Origin: Acidisoma sp. L85
GTDB lineage: Bacteria > Pseudomonadota > Alphaproteobacteria > Acetobacterales > Acetobacteraceae
Assembly: GCF_009765865.1 (NCBI RefSeq)
Contig: NZ_LMUQ01000025.1
Location: 62,001-126,000 of the forward strand
DNA: 64,000 nt
Reading direction: 5' to 3'
The notes under the pieces are model-generated. The model had not been told where the DNA came from and searched no databases. It saw nothing but the letters and a program-made list of their open reading frames with translations. Position numbers and translations under genes: made by a program. Below, piece after piece: positions 17,787-25,829 of this stretch (position 1 is its first letter; every line of letters starts with the position of its first letter).

Positions 17787-18704
17787 GTGCGGTTCACGCT
17801 CAAGCAGATCGAATATTTCGTTGCCGCCGCTGAAACCGGCAGCATCACCCTGGCCGCGCAGCGCATCCCGATTTCACAGCCCTCCGTCTCCACGGCGGTT
17901 GCTGGGCTCGAGGAGCAATTTGGAATCCAGCTTTTCATCCGGCATCACGCCCAGGGTCTGTCGCTCACCACTGCGGGTCACCGCTTCCTCAAGGAGGCGC
18001 GGACGCTGCTGCGGCAGGCGGAAGAACTGGAAGCCGCGGCTGGCGAAATCTCGTCACGCGTCTCGGGGCCGCTGGCGATCGGCTGTCTCTCCACCCTCTA
18101 CCCCCTCATGGTGCCCGAGCTGCTGCAATGCTTTCGCGCCGAACATGGGGCGGTGACCGTCGAGGCGGTGGCCGGAAACCAGATCGAGCTGTTCGAGGGG
18201 CTGCGGAATGGCCGGCTTTCCCTGGTGCTGACCTACAACCTCGACATTCCGGCCGACCTCGACTTCACGCCTCTGGCCGAACTGCCGCCCTTCGCCTTCG
18301 TCTCCGCGGACCATCGCTTCGCGGACCGCACGTCCGTGAGCCTCGGGGAGCTGGGTGGCGAAGGCTTCATCCTGCTCGACCTGCCGCTGAGCCGCGAGTA
18401 CTTCCTCGGCCTTTTCGAGAAAGCGGGACTGACGCCGCGCATCATCGGCCGCTTCGCGCATATCGATGTGGTGCGGAGCCTGGTCGCGCGCGGCGAAGGG
18501 TTTGGACTTGCGAATGCGCAGCCGAAGAACCGCGCTTCGCTCGACGGGCTGCCGCTGGCCTATCTGGCGCTGGATGACGCGCCGCAGCCGCCGATCCACG
18601 GGATCGTCACTCTCAAGGGCTCACGCCGCACGCCGGCAATGCAGGCTTTCCTCGGTCTCTGCCACGACAAGCTGCACAACAAGAAGTTACCCGGAACCGT
18701 GTGA
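17787..18704 (+). CDS. LysR family transcriptional regulator
   Basis: About 305 residues. The N-terminal winged helix-turn-helix reads RFTLKQIEYFVAAAETGSIT, LAAQRIPISQPSVSTAVAGLEEQFG; the effector domain starts at GPLAIGCLSTLYPLMVPELL. I prefer GTG 17787 over GTG 17775, because LysR proteins start right at this motif and GGGAG lies 5 bases before it. Divergent from the DUF1028/HpaC/HpaB/RidA operon, which it probably controls in response to a pathway compound. The degraded cyclase gene follows it downstream. Confidence 0.9.
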   Translation: MRFTLKQIEYFVAAAETGSITLAAQRIPISQPSVSTAVAGLEEQFGIQLFIRHHAQGLSLTTAGHRFLKEARTLLRQAEELEAAAGEISSRVSGPLAIGCLSTLYPLMVPELLQCFRAEHGAVTVEAVAGNQIELFEGLRNGRLSLVLTYNLDIPADLDFTPLAELPPFAFVSADHRFADRTSVSLGELGGEGFILLDLPLSREYFLGLFEKAGLTPRIIGRFAHIDVVRSLVARGEGFGLANAQPKNRASLDGLPLAYLALDDAPQPPIHGIVTLKGSRRTPAMQAFLGLCHDKLHNKKLPGTV

Positions 18705-18808
18705 CTTCCCGCGTTGCGGTCTAGACTGTGGTCGGGTGTCGCGCACCCGCCATAATCTTACGATGTACATTCGTTGCCGCGAAATCAGACCCAACCACGA
18801 GGAAGCCC

Positions 18809-19275
18809 ATGGACGTCTCGGAAGGCAAGCCGGCGATCTATGCCGCCGCACAAACGCTCACGAATTTGGAGCGCTAGGAAAGACGATCAAGTCGGTACGC
18901 TCGGTCGTAGCGAGCCACAGGATATCGTGGCGGCAGCGGGACTTATCCGGCGCGGCGCGGTCCTTGCCTTAGGCATTCCGCTGGACCAGAAGGGGCCGCA
19001 GAATGGGTTGTTCGGTGGGCGGTGGGACCCGATCCATACGATGCTCGCGACCGGTGCCATGTTCTGGCGGAACGTTTCGACCAGGCGACAAACAATCTGC
19101 GATATTCTGATGACGCGCTGAACATGTCGATCCAGGCGGCAACGCATTGCGACAGCCTCGGTCACATCTTTCTCGATAATACGATGTACAACGGCTTCGA
19201 GGCACGCCATGTCGATAGCGGCGGCGATACCTGCATTCATCGGCTGCCCAGGCCCTTGGAGCCACTCGAAACCGT
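18809..19275 (+). pseudogene. Cyclase-family (kynurenine-formamidase-like) gene, frameshifted and truncated
   Basis: Starts well (GAGGAAGCCC-ATG; MDVSEGKPAIYAAAQTLTN) but shifts frame near 18870, where the text becomes KDDQVGTLGRSEPQDIVAAAG, GAVLALGIPLDQKGPQNGLF and RWDPIHTMLATG. It shifts again near 19065 to NLRYSDDALNMSIQAATH, CDSLGHIFLDNTMYNG. These are consecutive parts of one cyclase-superfamily metal hydrolase, read in three frames. The C-terminal half is missing. Just before it, CGGGTG-TCGCG-CACCCG (18733-18749) could end lysR transcription. Likely a relic of the neighbouring pathway. Confidence 0.8.
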
Positions 19276-19362
19276 GACTGGTGGATGCGCCGTCCCCTCT
19301 TTTGCTCTCGTGCTTGTCGCGACGGCGATCTGCCGGAGACACGCGAAAAGAACCAACGACCT

Positions 19363-19865
19363 ATGCCTGTTCAAGCGGCGTCACGCCGACCGGCGGCCGC
19401 ATCCTTGCTGATGCCCTTCATATTCACGGCACAGATCGCGTCTTCTGTGTTCCATAGACGCTCTCGACATCTTCTACGATGTACCGGGAATCGATGTCGT
19501 CGTGGCGAAGCATCAAAGCGCCGCATTTATGCGCAGGAGTTATCGACCGCCGCGCAAGTGGGCGCGCCGATCATTGTCCTGATGGTCAGTAACGGACTCT
19601 CCGGCAAGAGCCGCATGCATCAGATCCGGCGCTTCCCAGGACGCCCGTCCGCCACCATGATCGAAGGGCCGGACATAGTCGCCTTCTCGGTCGCTTGGCA
19701 CCTATGCCTAAGGGGTTCGGCCGGCGGCGGGTTGCGAAGCCGCTCTCGGGCGTGCTGTCGCTTATGGGCGCGTCGCACTTCTCGATCTGATCACCGACCG
19801 CGATCGGATCGCCCCGACTGTCCGGCCGGCCGACCAGTCCAACGGCAATATACGAGGGGTCATAG
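19363..19865 (+). pseudogene. Thiamine-diphosphate enzyme (acetolactate-synthase-like), internally deleted
   Basis: ATG at 19363 begins MPVQAAS; after a shift the text reads GGRILADALHIHGTDRVFCVP, then a stop/shift, then IDALDIFYDVPGIDVVVAKH and QSAAFM, the N-terminal 50-odd residues of a TPP-binding enzyme. It jumps at about 19540 directly to AQELSTAAQVGAPIIVLMVSNG and SRMHQIRRFPGRPSAT, which belong near the C terminus of a roughly 550-residue enzyme, ending AYGRVALLDLITDRDRIAP. About 390 residues are missing. Clear decay by one large deletion plus frameshifts. Confidence 0.8.
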
Positions 19866-19927
19866 CGGGAGGGCTCGCGCGGGCGCGGCCAACTCGATCA
19901 GATCGCAGGTGCGTGCGATGACAGAGC

Positions 19928-19959
19928 AAGGCGCGCCCGCAATCTCCGGGGCGCGCCTT
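19928..19959 (+). terminator. Strong hairpin terminator after the TPP pseudogene
   Basis: An 11-bp perfect inverted repeat, AAGGCGCGCCC (19928-19938) and GGGCGCGCCTT (19949-19959), with a 10-base loop and one further T. It looks like a rho-independent terminator (short T run), usable in both directions. It lies between the rightward pseudogenes and the leftward repeat-protein gene. Confidence 0.6.
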
Positions 19960-19969
19960 TGTACATCCA

Positions 19970-19995
19970 GGGCGGCACCGCTAAGGATGCCGCCC
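19970..19995 (-). terminator. Hairpin downstream of the strand-loop-strand repeat gene
   Basis: GGGCGGCA (19970-19977) and TGCCGCCC (19988-19995) form an 8-bp stem with a 10-base loop, 20 bases after the stop codon of the leftward repeat-protein gene (stop at 20016). No T run follows on that strand; the next hairpin, at 19928-19959, could finish the job. Confidence 0.5.
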
Positions 19996-20015
19996 CGTGG
20001 GACAACCGGCTGTTA

Positions 20016-22349
20016 TCACGTGTACAATGTGGAGTGGACACCGACCAAGGTGATGGTGGTGTTATCGCTCAAGGTCAGGACGTCGGATTTGCCCCAACCA
20101 GCGACATTCTCGACGGACTCACTTGCGACCGCGTGCCCGCCGTAGCCTGGATCGAAGAGCAGGGCATCGATACCGATCTTGAAGTTGATGATAGTCTCGC
20201 TGCCCCCAGCATGACCGTAGAGGAAGGCATAGAGGTCGGGGCCCGTGCCACCGATCACGATGGAGTCGCCTGAACCACCCACCACCATGTCGGCATTGTT
20301 ATTGAGCCCGATGAAGGCCTGCCCTGATCCGGTGCGCATTTCCTCGGCGCCGGCGCCGGTGCCGCCTACCATTTCGATGGCGCCCGACCCGCCCGTGATC
20401 ATCGTGTTACCGCTGCCCGCCGCCAAAGCGAGGGCACCGGAGGCGATGTTGAGCACACCGCCCGAGGCCAGCGTGACATCGCCCGCCGTGCCACCGGCGG
20501 AGACGGTGATGATACCGCTGTCTGCGGTGTGGAGGGCGCTGCCGCCGGATCGTAGGAGCATTAAGCCCCCGGTCGCGACCGTGATGCCGCTCGCCTGGAC
20601 GCCGCTCGATATGCTGAGCGTGGCACCTGACCCGATGGTGCCACCGCTTTCGGCCGCACCCGCCGCGAGTTGCAGGTTAGCGCCCGCTAGGAGAAAAGGA
20701 TTGGTCACCGTACCGCCGGTGTCGACAGTCAGCATGCCGCCGCTGTGGATATCGGCGAAATCGGCAACGCCCCCCGAAGCGACGTGTTCGGTTCCACCGC
20801 CCGACAATGCGAAGTCTTCGTCGAGACCGCCCGAGCTCACGACAACGAGACCGAGGTTACTTTCGCCGAGCGCGTAGCCGCCCGATAAAAGGGTCAGTAT
20901 CGCGCCGGCAGCGACAGTCACGCCGTGTAAGGTGGCGCCACTCGATACGGTCAGGCTCGCGCCGGACAGGATTGTGCCCGAGCTTTCGATTGCGCCCGCG
21001 GCGAGCTGTAGGTCGCCGCCCGCCGAAAGGGTTAAGTCGTACACTGTACCGCCGCTATCGACGATCAGGGTCCCGCCGCTGCTCACCACCCCATCGGAAA
21101 CCGAGCCGCCCGACAACACATGCTGAGTCCCGCCACTCAATACATATACCTCTTCGGTCCGCGCACCCGCGCTGACGAGAATGAGGCCAGCATCCTGGTC
21201 ACTACTTCCGTCGTACCCGCCCGCCATAAGGGCGAGCGTTCCGCCGGCGGAGATATTCATGCTGAAAGTGACCGCACCGCTCGATACGGTGAGAGTGGCC
21301 CCGGACAGCACGGTGCCATTCTCCTCCAAGGCGCCAGAGGAGAGGGTGATCAGGCCGCCCGAGGATAATTGCGCGAGATGCTCCGTCGCTCCGCTCGAAA
21401 CGAGAAGGGTGGCGCCCGCAGCGACGGTATCGCTGAAGGCCTTACCGCCGCCACTGAGCACGACGGTGCCGCTATCGGTGGTGCTGGTCGCACTGCCGCC
21501 CGACAGCACAACCATCAAGCCGCCGGACTCCACGACGACGCCGGTGGAGGTAACTCCGTTCGAAACGAAGATGGTATTGCCTGATGTGACTGTGTTGGTA
21601 CTGCTGCTGGTCAGCGATATCCCAATGCCGATGTAGCCCGGATCGCTCCCGCCCTGATACAGGACCAGTGTGCCTCCGAGGGTCGTTGTAGCCGAAGGGG
21701 CTGATGCGCCACTCGAAACGTAAATTACACCCGCGATGGATGCGGTTGCACTGCTTGCCACCGCGCCATCATCGACGCCCAATGTGCCCAGAAGCTGCAC
21801 GAAAGTATCGAGCGCGAAGCCACCGGATAGAACGGTCTCCGCGCCGCCCTCAATAGTGTCGTGGGTCTCCGTTCCTCCTGAGCCAACGATAAGACTACCG
21901 CCAGGAGTCACCACGGAGCTTAGTGCCAGACCGCCGCCGCTGACGATGACGGTGCCGCCATCCCCGGTTCCGACAGCGCTCCCGCCCGAGAGCAGGATCA
22001 GCGTCCCGCCCGAAGCCACGTCAATGCCGCTGGCAGTGACGCCGCTGGAGATAACGAGCGTGGCGCCGGACGAGACTATGCCGCCGCTTTCGACCGCGCC
22101 GGGCTTCAGGTTGAGCACGCCGCCCGAGGACAAATTCGCGCCAAGCTCCGTGCCCCCGCTGGAGACGAGGAGGGTGGCGCCGGCGGCGATGGCATCGCCA
22201 GAGTCGATGCCACCGCCGCTGACCACCACGGTGCCGCTATCGGTCGTATTGATGGCGGTTCCGCCGGGTAGCACAAACATCGTGTGGCCGCTTTGAAGTG
22301 CGACGCCGCTGGAGGTGATTCCACTCGAAACGAATATGGATGCGGTCAA
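20016..22349 (-). CDS. Large strand-loop-strand repeat surface protein with RTX-like C terminus
   Basis: 777 residues, almost wholly Gly/Ser/Thr/Val/Leu-rich repeats such as SSGATLVISSGVTASGIDVA, GGTLILLSGG and LQLAAGAIESSGTILSGASL. Similar blocks recur near residues 76, 330, 442 and 555, a super-repeat of about 112 residues. This is the passenger-type repeat of AIDA-like adhesins (often heptosylated). The tail instead shows MVVGGSGDSIVIGGTGPDLYAF and TIINFKIGIDALLFD, like haemolysin-type calcium-binding proteins, and there is no autotransporter barrel or signal peptide. Type I secretion is inferred. Start TTG 22349 with AGAAGG upstream. Confidence 0.75.
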   Translation of the reverse strand: MTASIFVSSGITSSGVALQSGHTMFVLPGGTAINTTDSGTVVVSGGGIDSGDAIAAGATLLVSSGGTELGANLSSGGVLNLKPGAVESGGIVSSGATLVISSGVTASGIDVASGGTLILLSGGSAVGTGDGGTVIVSGGGLALSSVVTPGGSLIVGSGGTETHDTIEGGAETVLSGGFALDTFVQLLGTLGVDDGAVASSATASIAGVIYVSSGASAPSATTTLGGTLVLYQGGSDPGYIGIGISLTSSSTNTVTSGNTIFVSNGVTSTGVVVESGGLMVVLSGGSATSTTDSGTVVLSGGGKAFSDTVAAGATLLVSSGATEHLAQLSSGGLITLSSGALEENGTVLSGATLTVSSGAVTFSMNISAGGTLALMAGGYDGSSDQDAGLILVSAGARTEEVYVLSGGTQHVLSGGSVSDGVVSSGGTLIVDSGGTVYDLTLSAGGDLQLAAGAIESSGTILSGASLTVSSGATLHGVTVAAGAILTLLSGGYALGESNLGLVVVSSGGLDEDFALSGGGTEHVASGGVADFADIHSGGMLTVDTGGTVTNPFLLAGANLQLAAGAAESGGTIGSGATLSISSGVQASGITVATGGLMLLRSGGSALHTADSGIITVSAGGTAGDVTLASGGVLNIASGALALAAGSGNTMITGGSGAIEMVGGTGAGAEEMRTGSGQAFIGLNNNADMVVGGSGDSIVIGGTGPDLYAFLYGHAGGSETIINFKIGIDALLFDPGYGGHAVASESVENVAGWGKSDVLTLSDNTTITLVGVHSTLYT

Positions 22350-23000
22350 AGAACTGAACCTTCTATAGGGATTTGCTGAGATCGAGGACTTGTTGAAATC
22401 GTGACGTGAGCTGCGCTAAGTGCGAGTATGGTGGCGCGCAGCCTCCGATTCGCATGGCAGTCTGATGGCTCCTGTTGGACGCGAGACGGAGGCGTAAGCC
22501 GCTGACGCCCAGGCTTCAGGCAGGGTGGATTGAATTCTTCCTAGCTCAATAAAGATTTTTCAGATTTCATTGGTTATTCATAAAGATTCTTTTTTACTGC
22601 GCGGATTGATGATTAATACCTGCTAAAACTCCACTTGATCGTAAGCGTTCTCCGTTGAGTGACATGCCAGACTGCGCCCCCAACAGTACAGCCTTATTTC
22701 GGCCTATGCGGGCGCGCTGAGATGAGAGGAACATCGGCGACGACTGGCTAAGAACGTAAATCGATGCTGTGTCGTAATCATTAACACCGGGCAATTTCCG
22801 GATTTAATGAGCCGCTACGCCGCTAGGCTTGAATAAGCCCACGACAAAGGGCTGATCCGCAGGATCAAGGGCGCACTCATTTAGAAATGGTGACGGACAC
22901 AAGCGGGCGCGGCTCCGCGCGGCCCAGACATCATTCTTCTGCCGATTGTCCCCGGCAAGCCCGGTCGCAGCTAGAGGCGTGGGCTTTCAGTGACCTAAAG
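22350..23000. other. Spacer without a convincing gene, upstream of the repeat-protein gene
   Basis: About 650 bases. The stretch 22540-22660 is clearly AT-rich against the surroundings and contains two similar strings, AATAAAGATTTTT and CATAAAGATTCTTTTTT, about 30 bases apart. This is the likely promoter zone of the leftward repeat-protein gene. The remainder has no frame that resembles a known protein and no mobile-element ends that I can see. Confidence 0.4.
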
Positions 23001-23192
23001 TCACCAGGCTACTGCCACGAGCGACGGATCGGCTTGAGCCATGACGCGATCTGCCTCCGCGCTTTCGTCCCAGCCGGCCAGCCAGGCGGCCCAGGCGGGC
23101 GTCCAGGGCTTGTACGGATTGGCATTCCGTACCGTTCCGGAACCGCGCGCGGTCAGTCCCTCCAGGAAATAAGCCACCTGCCTATGCAGCAT
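23001..23192 (-). CDS. Small Rmf/CrpP-like protein
   Basis: A 63-residue frame: MLHRQVAYFLEGLTARGSGT, VRNANPYKPWTPAWAAWLAG, WDESAEADRVMAQADPS... The block G.x(n).R-x-NPY-x(n)-AWLAGWDE matches the ribosome modulation factor core, where E. coli Rmf has CPY...WLGGWREAMADRV. Alphaproteobacteria carry short Rmf-like proteins of this layout. Start ATG 23192 is supported by AGAGG 8 bases upstream. Rmf dimerises 70S ribosomes in stationary phase; here a ribosome or nucleic-acid role is inferred only from similarity. Confidence 0.5.
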   Translation of the reverse strand: MLHRQVAYFLEGLTARGSGTVRNANPYKPWTPAWAAWLAGWDESAEADRVMAQADPSLVAVAW

Positions 23193-23398
23193 CGCCAGCA
23201 CCTCTGGATCTCACGAGCGACGCACGTGATAGGCGAGTTTCTTAACAAACTCCATCGAAATACACGCGAGGAGCGAGTCTCGCTGCCTAAACCCTCGGCT
23301 CCCGTGGTGTTGAGTTGCGAGGACATAGCTTCGGGCGTTTTCTATCTCTACGGCGGGGGAGCCCGGGAAGAAAGCTCTCCGGCTTTGGAGGAACGAGA

Positions 23399-23653
23399 AT
23401 GAAGACCTACCGGGTCGAGGCGCATTGGGACGACGAGGATGGCGTCTGGTGGGCTGAGAGCAAGGAGATGCGCGGCCTTGTCGCTGAGGCGGCGACGGTC
23501 GAGCTGCTGTCTCAGGTGCTGCAGGATCTTGTTCCGGGACCCATCAGCCTGAATCTACCGGCGGCCCCGTCGGCCGAGCGTTTTCGGTTCCATGAACGCC
23601 GGCGGGCCGAGACCGATCAAGCGCGGGAAAGCGTGGCGACCATCCGGCGGTAG
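23399..23653 (+). CDS. DUF1902 (HicB-like) antitoxin-type protein
   Basis: 84 residues starting MKTYRVEAHWDDEDGVWWAE, then SKEMRGLVAEAATVELLSQV and LQDLVPGPISLNLP. This is the HicB/DUF1902 partial RNase-H fold, an antitoxin module. Start is fixed by the strong ribosome site GGAGGAACGAGA-ATG. HicB-type genes usually lie next to a HicA toxin of about 60 residues; none is visible on either side (the next gene, 21 bases away, runs the other way). It may be an orphan antitoxin. Confidence 0.72.
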   Translation: MKTYRVEAHWDDEDGVWWAESKEMRGLVAEAATVELLSQVLQDLVPGPISLNLPAAPSAERFRFHERRRAETDQARESVATIRR

Positions 23654-23673
23654 CCCGGAGGCAACGGCCGTCG

Positions 23674-24102
23674 TCAGCCGGGGTTGCAGCGGCGGTGGCT
23701 AGCGGGAAAGTCGGAGCATTCAAGACCGCGGGAATCCCACAGGAACTGGATGGCATCCTCCTGGCGGGGCCCACCCACATAGGCCTGGATAACCGCGACC
23801 CGACCGTCTGGACCGAAGGTGAAGGTAACGTCGATCGTGCGCCTCGTCTGGCCGTCGAGGGTATTGCTTAAGAATTCCAGACTGTCGCCGGTGGCCATGC
23901 CGGCTGCGGACATTGCTGACTGCACCTGATGGCGTGTCGCGCCGCGCAGGGACAAGAGCGACCGCTCGGTCGGTACTCTGCGAGACGCGGAGAGGCTCGC
24001 GGCGTCATTGCCGGTGTTCCAGCTTGTCACAAGGATCGCGGCGCTCATCGATGCGAGCAAGACCACAACCGCGACGAGCCCACTCGTCCTCCCGAGGTCC
24101 AT
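23674..24102 (-). CDS. Hypothetical protein with N-terminal membrane anchor
   Basis: 142 residues. Residues 8-28 (GLVAVVVLLASMSAAILVTS) form one membrane anchor or uncleaved signal; the rest is a small soluble domain (RSLLSLRGATRHQVQSAMSA, TIDVTFTFGPDGRVAVIQAY). The beta-rich end with conserved-looking FGPDGRV resembles small envelope proteins, but I recognise no family. AAAGGGATG before the ATG supports the start. It converges on the DUF1902 gene 20 bases away. Confidence 0.55.
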   Translation of the reverse strand: MDLGRTSGLVAVVVLLASMSAAILVTSWNTGNDAASLSASRRVPTERSLLSLRGATRHQVQSAMSAAGMATGDSLEFLSNTLDGQTRRTIDVTFTFGPDGRVAVIQAYVGGPRQEDAIQFLWDSRGLECSDFPASHRRCNPG

Positions 24103-24180
24103 GACATCCCTTTATTCCGATGTCAGCGCCGCACTTCAGAAACGGCGACAGAGGGCCGGATTTTGGAATGGCGCGCGCCA

Positions 24181-24420
24181 CTAATCTTCTTCGTTGTCCT
24201 GAATAAACCTCACGCAGATCGATACTGACGGATCTTGGCGGCTGGAAGGGGCGACTGGCAATGCGATCGGATGGTGCTCCACGTACAGCACTACCAGGAA
24301 GCCTGCGGAGCCACGAATGGTGCCGACGACAATTCGATCGCCGGGTACCGGGAGTGTTTCGAAACGGAACGTCCCATAGTTCGAGACATCCTCTTCCCCA
24401 TGAAGCAACGCATCAATCAT
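24181..24420 (-). CDS. Hypothetical small protein
   Basis: 79 residues, acidic at the end (QDNEED): MIDALLHGEEDVSNYGTFRF, ETLPVPGDRIVVGTIRGSAG, FLVVLYVEHHPIALPVAPSS. The pattern GDRIVVG...VLYVEHHP suggests a small beta-barrel domain, and I believe similar uncharacterised proteins occur in other alphaproteobacteria, but no function is known to me. GGGAGG 6 bases before the ATG is a good ribosome site. Confidence 0.55.
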   Translation of the reverse strand: MIDALLHGEEDVSNYGTFRFETLPVPGDRIVVGTIRGSAGFLVVLYVEHHPIALPVAPSSRQDPSVSICVRFIQDNEED

Positions 24421-24660
24421 CCCGGACCTCCCGGGCTGGGGTTGTTATCCTGGCTGCTGGAACGCGAACTCGCAGGTGTTATTTTCTTGGCGCAACAAGC
24501 TAAGACGATCGGCTGGCGCGAAAACACGGCCTCACAAGCTAAACGGCCGCGAGACGCTCCTCGGACGCCCGTTCAGGTGGCGACGATGAACATAGGACGA
24601 CGGGTGAAGTCAATGCCCAGTTAGTACTACGCACCGACGGTGATGGACGGCCCTCCGTCT

Positions 24661-24692
24661 CACGCTTTGCGCAAAGCTGGGCGCAAAGCGTG
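24661..24692 (-). terminator. 12-bp inverted repeat downstream of the DUF427 gene
   Basis: CACGCTTTGCGC (24661-24672) and GCGCAAAGCGTG (24681-24692) are perfect complements around an 8-base loop, 54 bases after the stop of the leftward DUF427 gene. A strong hairpin, probably terminating that transcript, though no T run follows. The rest of the 326-base spacer 24421-24746 shows no gene. Confidence 0.45.
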
Positions 24693-24746
24693 GAAGCGCG
24701 GCGCTAGTGGGTCGCGTTGCGCCCTGCGGCGCGAAGTTCCAATCGT

Positions 24747-25130
24747 TCAGCCTGCTGTACGCTCTTCGATGGAATCGACCCGGTCGGGGTAAAAAGCGAC
24801 GTGATCCTTGATCGCGGCAACCGCCGCATAAGGCGACTCGTAGGTCCAGACCGCATTGACCGATCGTTCTCCGCCATGCGGGATGCTGTAATACGCGCTG
24901 TCACCCTTGTAAGGACAGTATGTGTCATGCTGCGTGCGTGCCAGCAGCGCCATCTCGACATCCTTGCGCGGAATGTATTGGACCGCGGGATAGGATGCCT
25001 CACGCAAGGTCAGCGCCGCCCGCGTATCCGCAACGACACGTCCGGCGACAGAAACAATGACGCGAGACGGATTTGCTTCAATTGTGATGGGATGATCGGG
25101 TCCAGGTATTTTGATCGGTTTTTCGGCCAT
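24747..25130 (-). CDS. DUF427 domain protein
   Basis: 127 residues with the full DUF427 pattern: NPSRVIVSVAGRVVADTRAA, EASYPAVQYIPRKDVEMALL, THDTYCPYKGDSAYYSI-like core and VWTYESPYAAVAAIKDHVAF, YPDRV. DUF427 is a beta-tent fold of unknown reaction, common in soil bacteria. It follows the TetR gene by 64 bases on the same strand and may be co-controlled by it. Confidence 0.85.
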   Translation of the reverse strand: MAEKPIKIPGPDHPITIEANPSRVIVSVAGRVVADTRAALTLREASYPAVQYIPRKDVEMALLARTQHDTYCPYKGDSAYYSIPHGGERSVNAVWTYESPYAAVAAIKDHVAFYPDRVDSIEERTAG

Positions 25131-25194
25131 GAGTGCAATTCCTTCGTTGAGACTTTGATTTTGGCCAGGCTTCCGCTTGGTGAGCGGCGTCTCC

Positions 25195-25776
25195 TCAGCG
25201 CAAGATCATTGAAAAAAGTACGTGCTCCAGCCGCTGCAAGGGAACCAGGCTGCGCTGTGCCTTTGCCAAAAGAGTAGCGCCTTGCAAGGACGCCACGATG
25301 AAGCCCGCGACCTCATCACAGTCGATATCCGCCGACACCTCGCCGGCTTTGACTGCCGCCCTGAGACAATCCGCCACCGACTGCTCGACTTCGGCGAATA
25401 TCTCCGTCAATCTTTGACGGATGAGCTCACTATGCTCACTCGTTTCGGCGCTGAGATTCCCCAACAAGCAACCGTTGCGTATGGCTTCTGGGGCAAAATG
25501 AGTCTTGCTGACATCGAAATAGGCCCGGAGCCGCTGAAGCGGCTGCAACGTCTCGTTCCCAAGCGTTTCGTCAATAGCGCGGCGGTTGTTAGCAAAATAC
25601 AGCTCGAGAATCTCAAGCCCAAAGGCCTCTTTCGAGGCAAAGTGATTGGTGAAAGACCCCTGCGGCACGCCGGCGGCTTGGACGATGTCACGTACGCTCG
25701 CACCGCCAAAGCCACGCTCATGCACCACGCGAAGGCCTTGGGTGAGTATCTTGTCCCGGTTCGAGGGCTTGCGCAT
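25195..25776 (-). CDS. TetR family transcriptional regulator
   Basis: 193 residues from ATG 25776. Helix-turn-helix: RDKILTQGLRVVHERGFGGA, SVRDIVQAAGVPQGSFTNHF, SKEAFGLEILELYFA. The C-terminal ligand domain (GCLLGNLSAETSEHSE...) resembles TetR proteins that sense electrophiles or quinones, but ligand is unknown. An upstream ATG (25797) exists, yet the promoter and palindrome at 25781-25810 place the transcript start close to 25776, so a short or absent leader and this start are more likely. Probable targets: itself and DUF427. Confidence 0.87.
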   Translation of the reverse strand: MRKPSNRDKILTQGLRVVHERGFGGASVRDIVQAAGVPQGSFTNHFASKEAFGLEILELYFANNRRAIDETLGNETLQPLQRLRAYFDVSKTHFAPEAIRNGCLLGNLSAETSEHSELIRQRLTEIFAEVEQSVADCLRAAVKAGEVSADIDCDEVAGFIVASLQGATLLAKAQRSLVPLQRLEHVLFSMILR

Positions 25777-25780
25777 CAGG

Positions 25781-25810
25781 CTAATATGGCCGTCCATATT
25801 GATTTGTCAA
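25781..25810 (-). promoter_or_regulatory. tetR promoter with embedded operator palindrome
   Basis: Reading leftward: TTGACA (25810-25805), an 18-base spacer, then TATTAG (25786-25781). The spacer and -10 contain AATATGG-ACGG-CCATATT (25800-25783), a perfect 7-bp inverted repeat. A palindrome lying between -35 and -10 of its own gene is the standard autorepression layout for TetR regulators. The expected transcript start falls at or within a few bases of the ATG at 25776, so the mRNA may be leaderless. Confidence 0.6.
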
Positions 25811-25829
25811 CGTCTCGTCCCGCCGGAAG

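Noticed and set aside
22860-23000. Possible transposase fragment in the spacer before the Rmf-like gene
   Set aside because: Short frames here gave no transposase motif, and no terminal inverted repeats or target duplications were seen.
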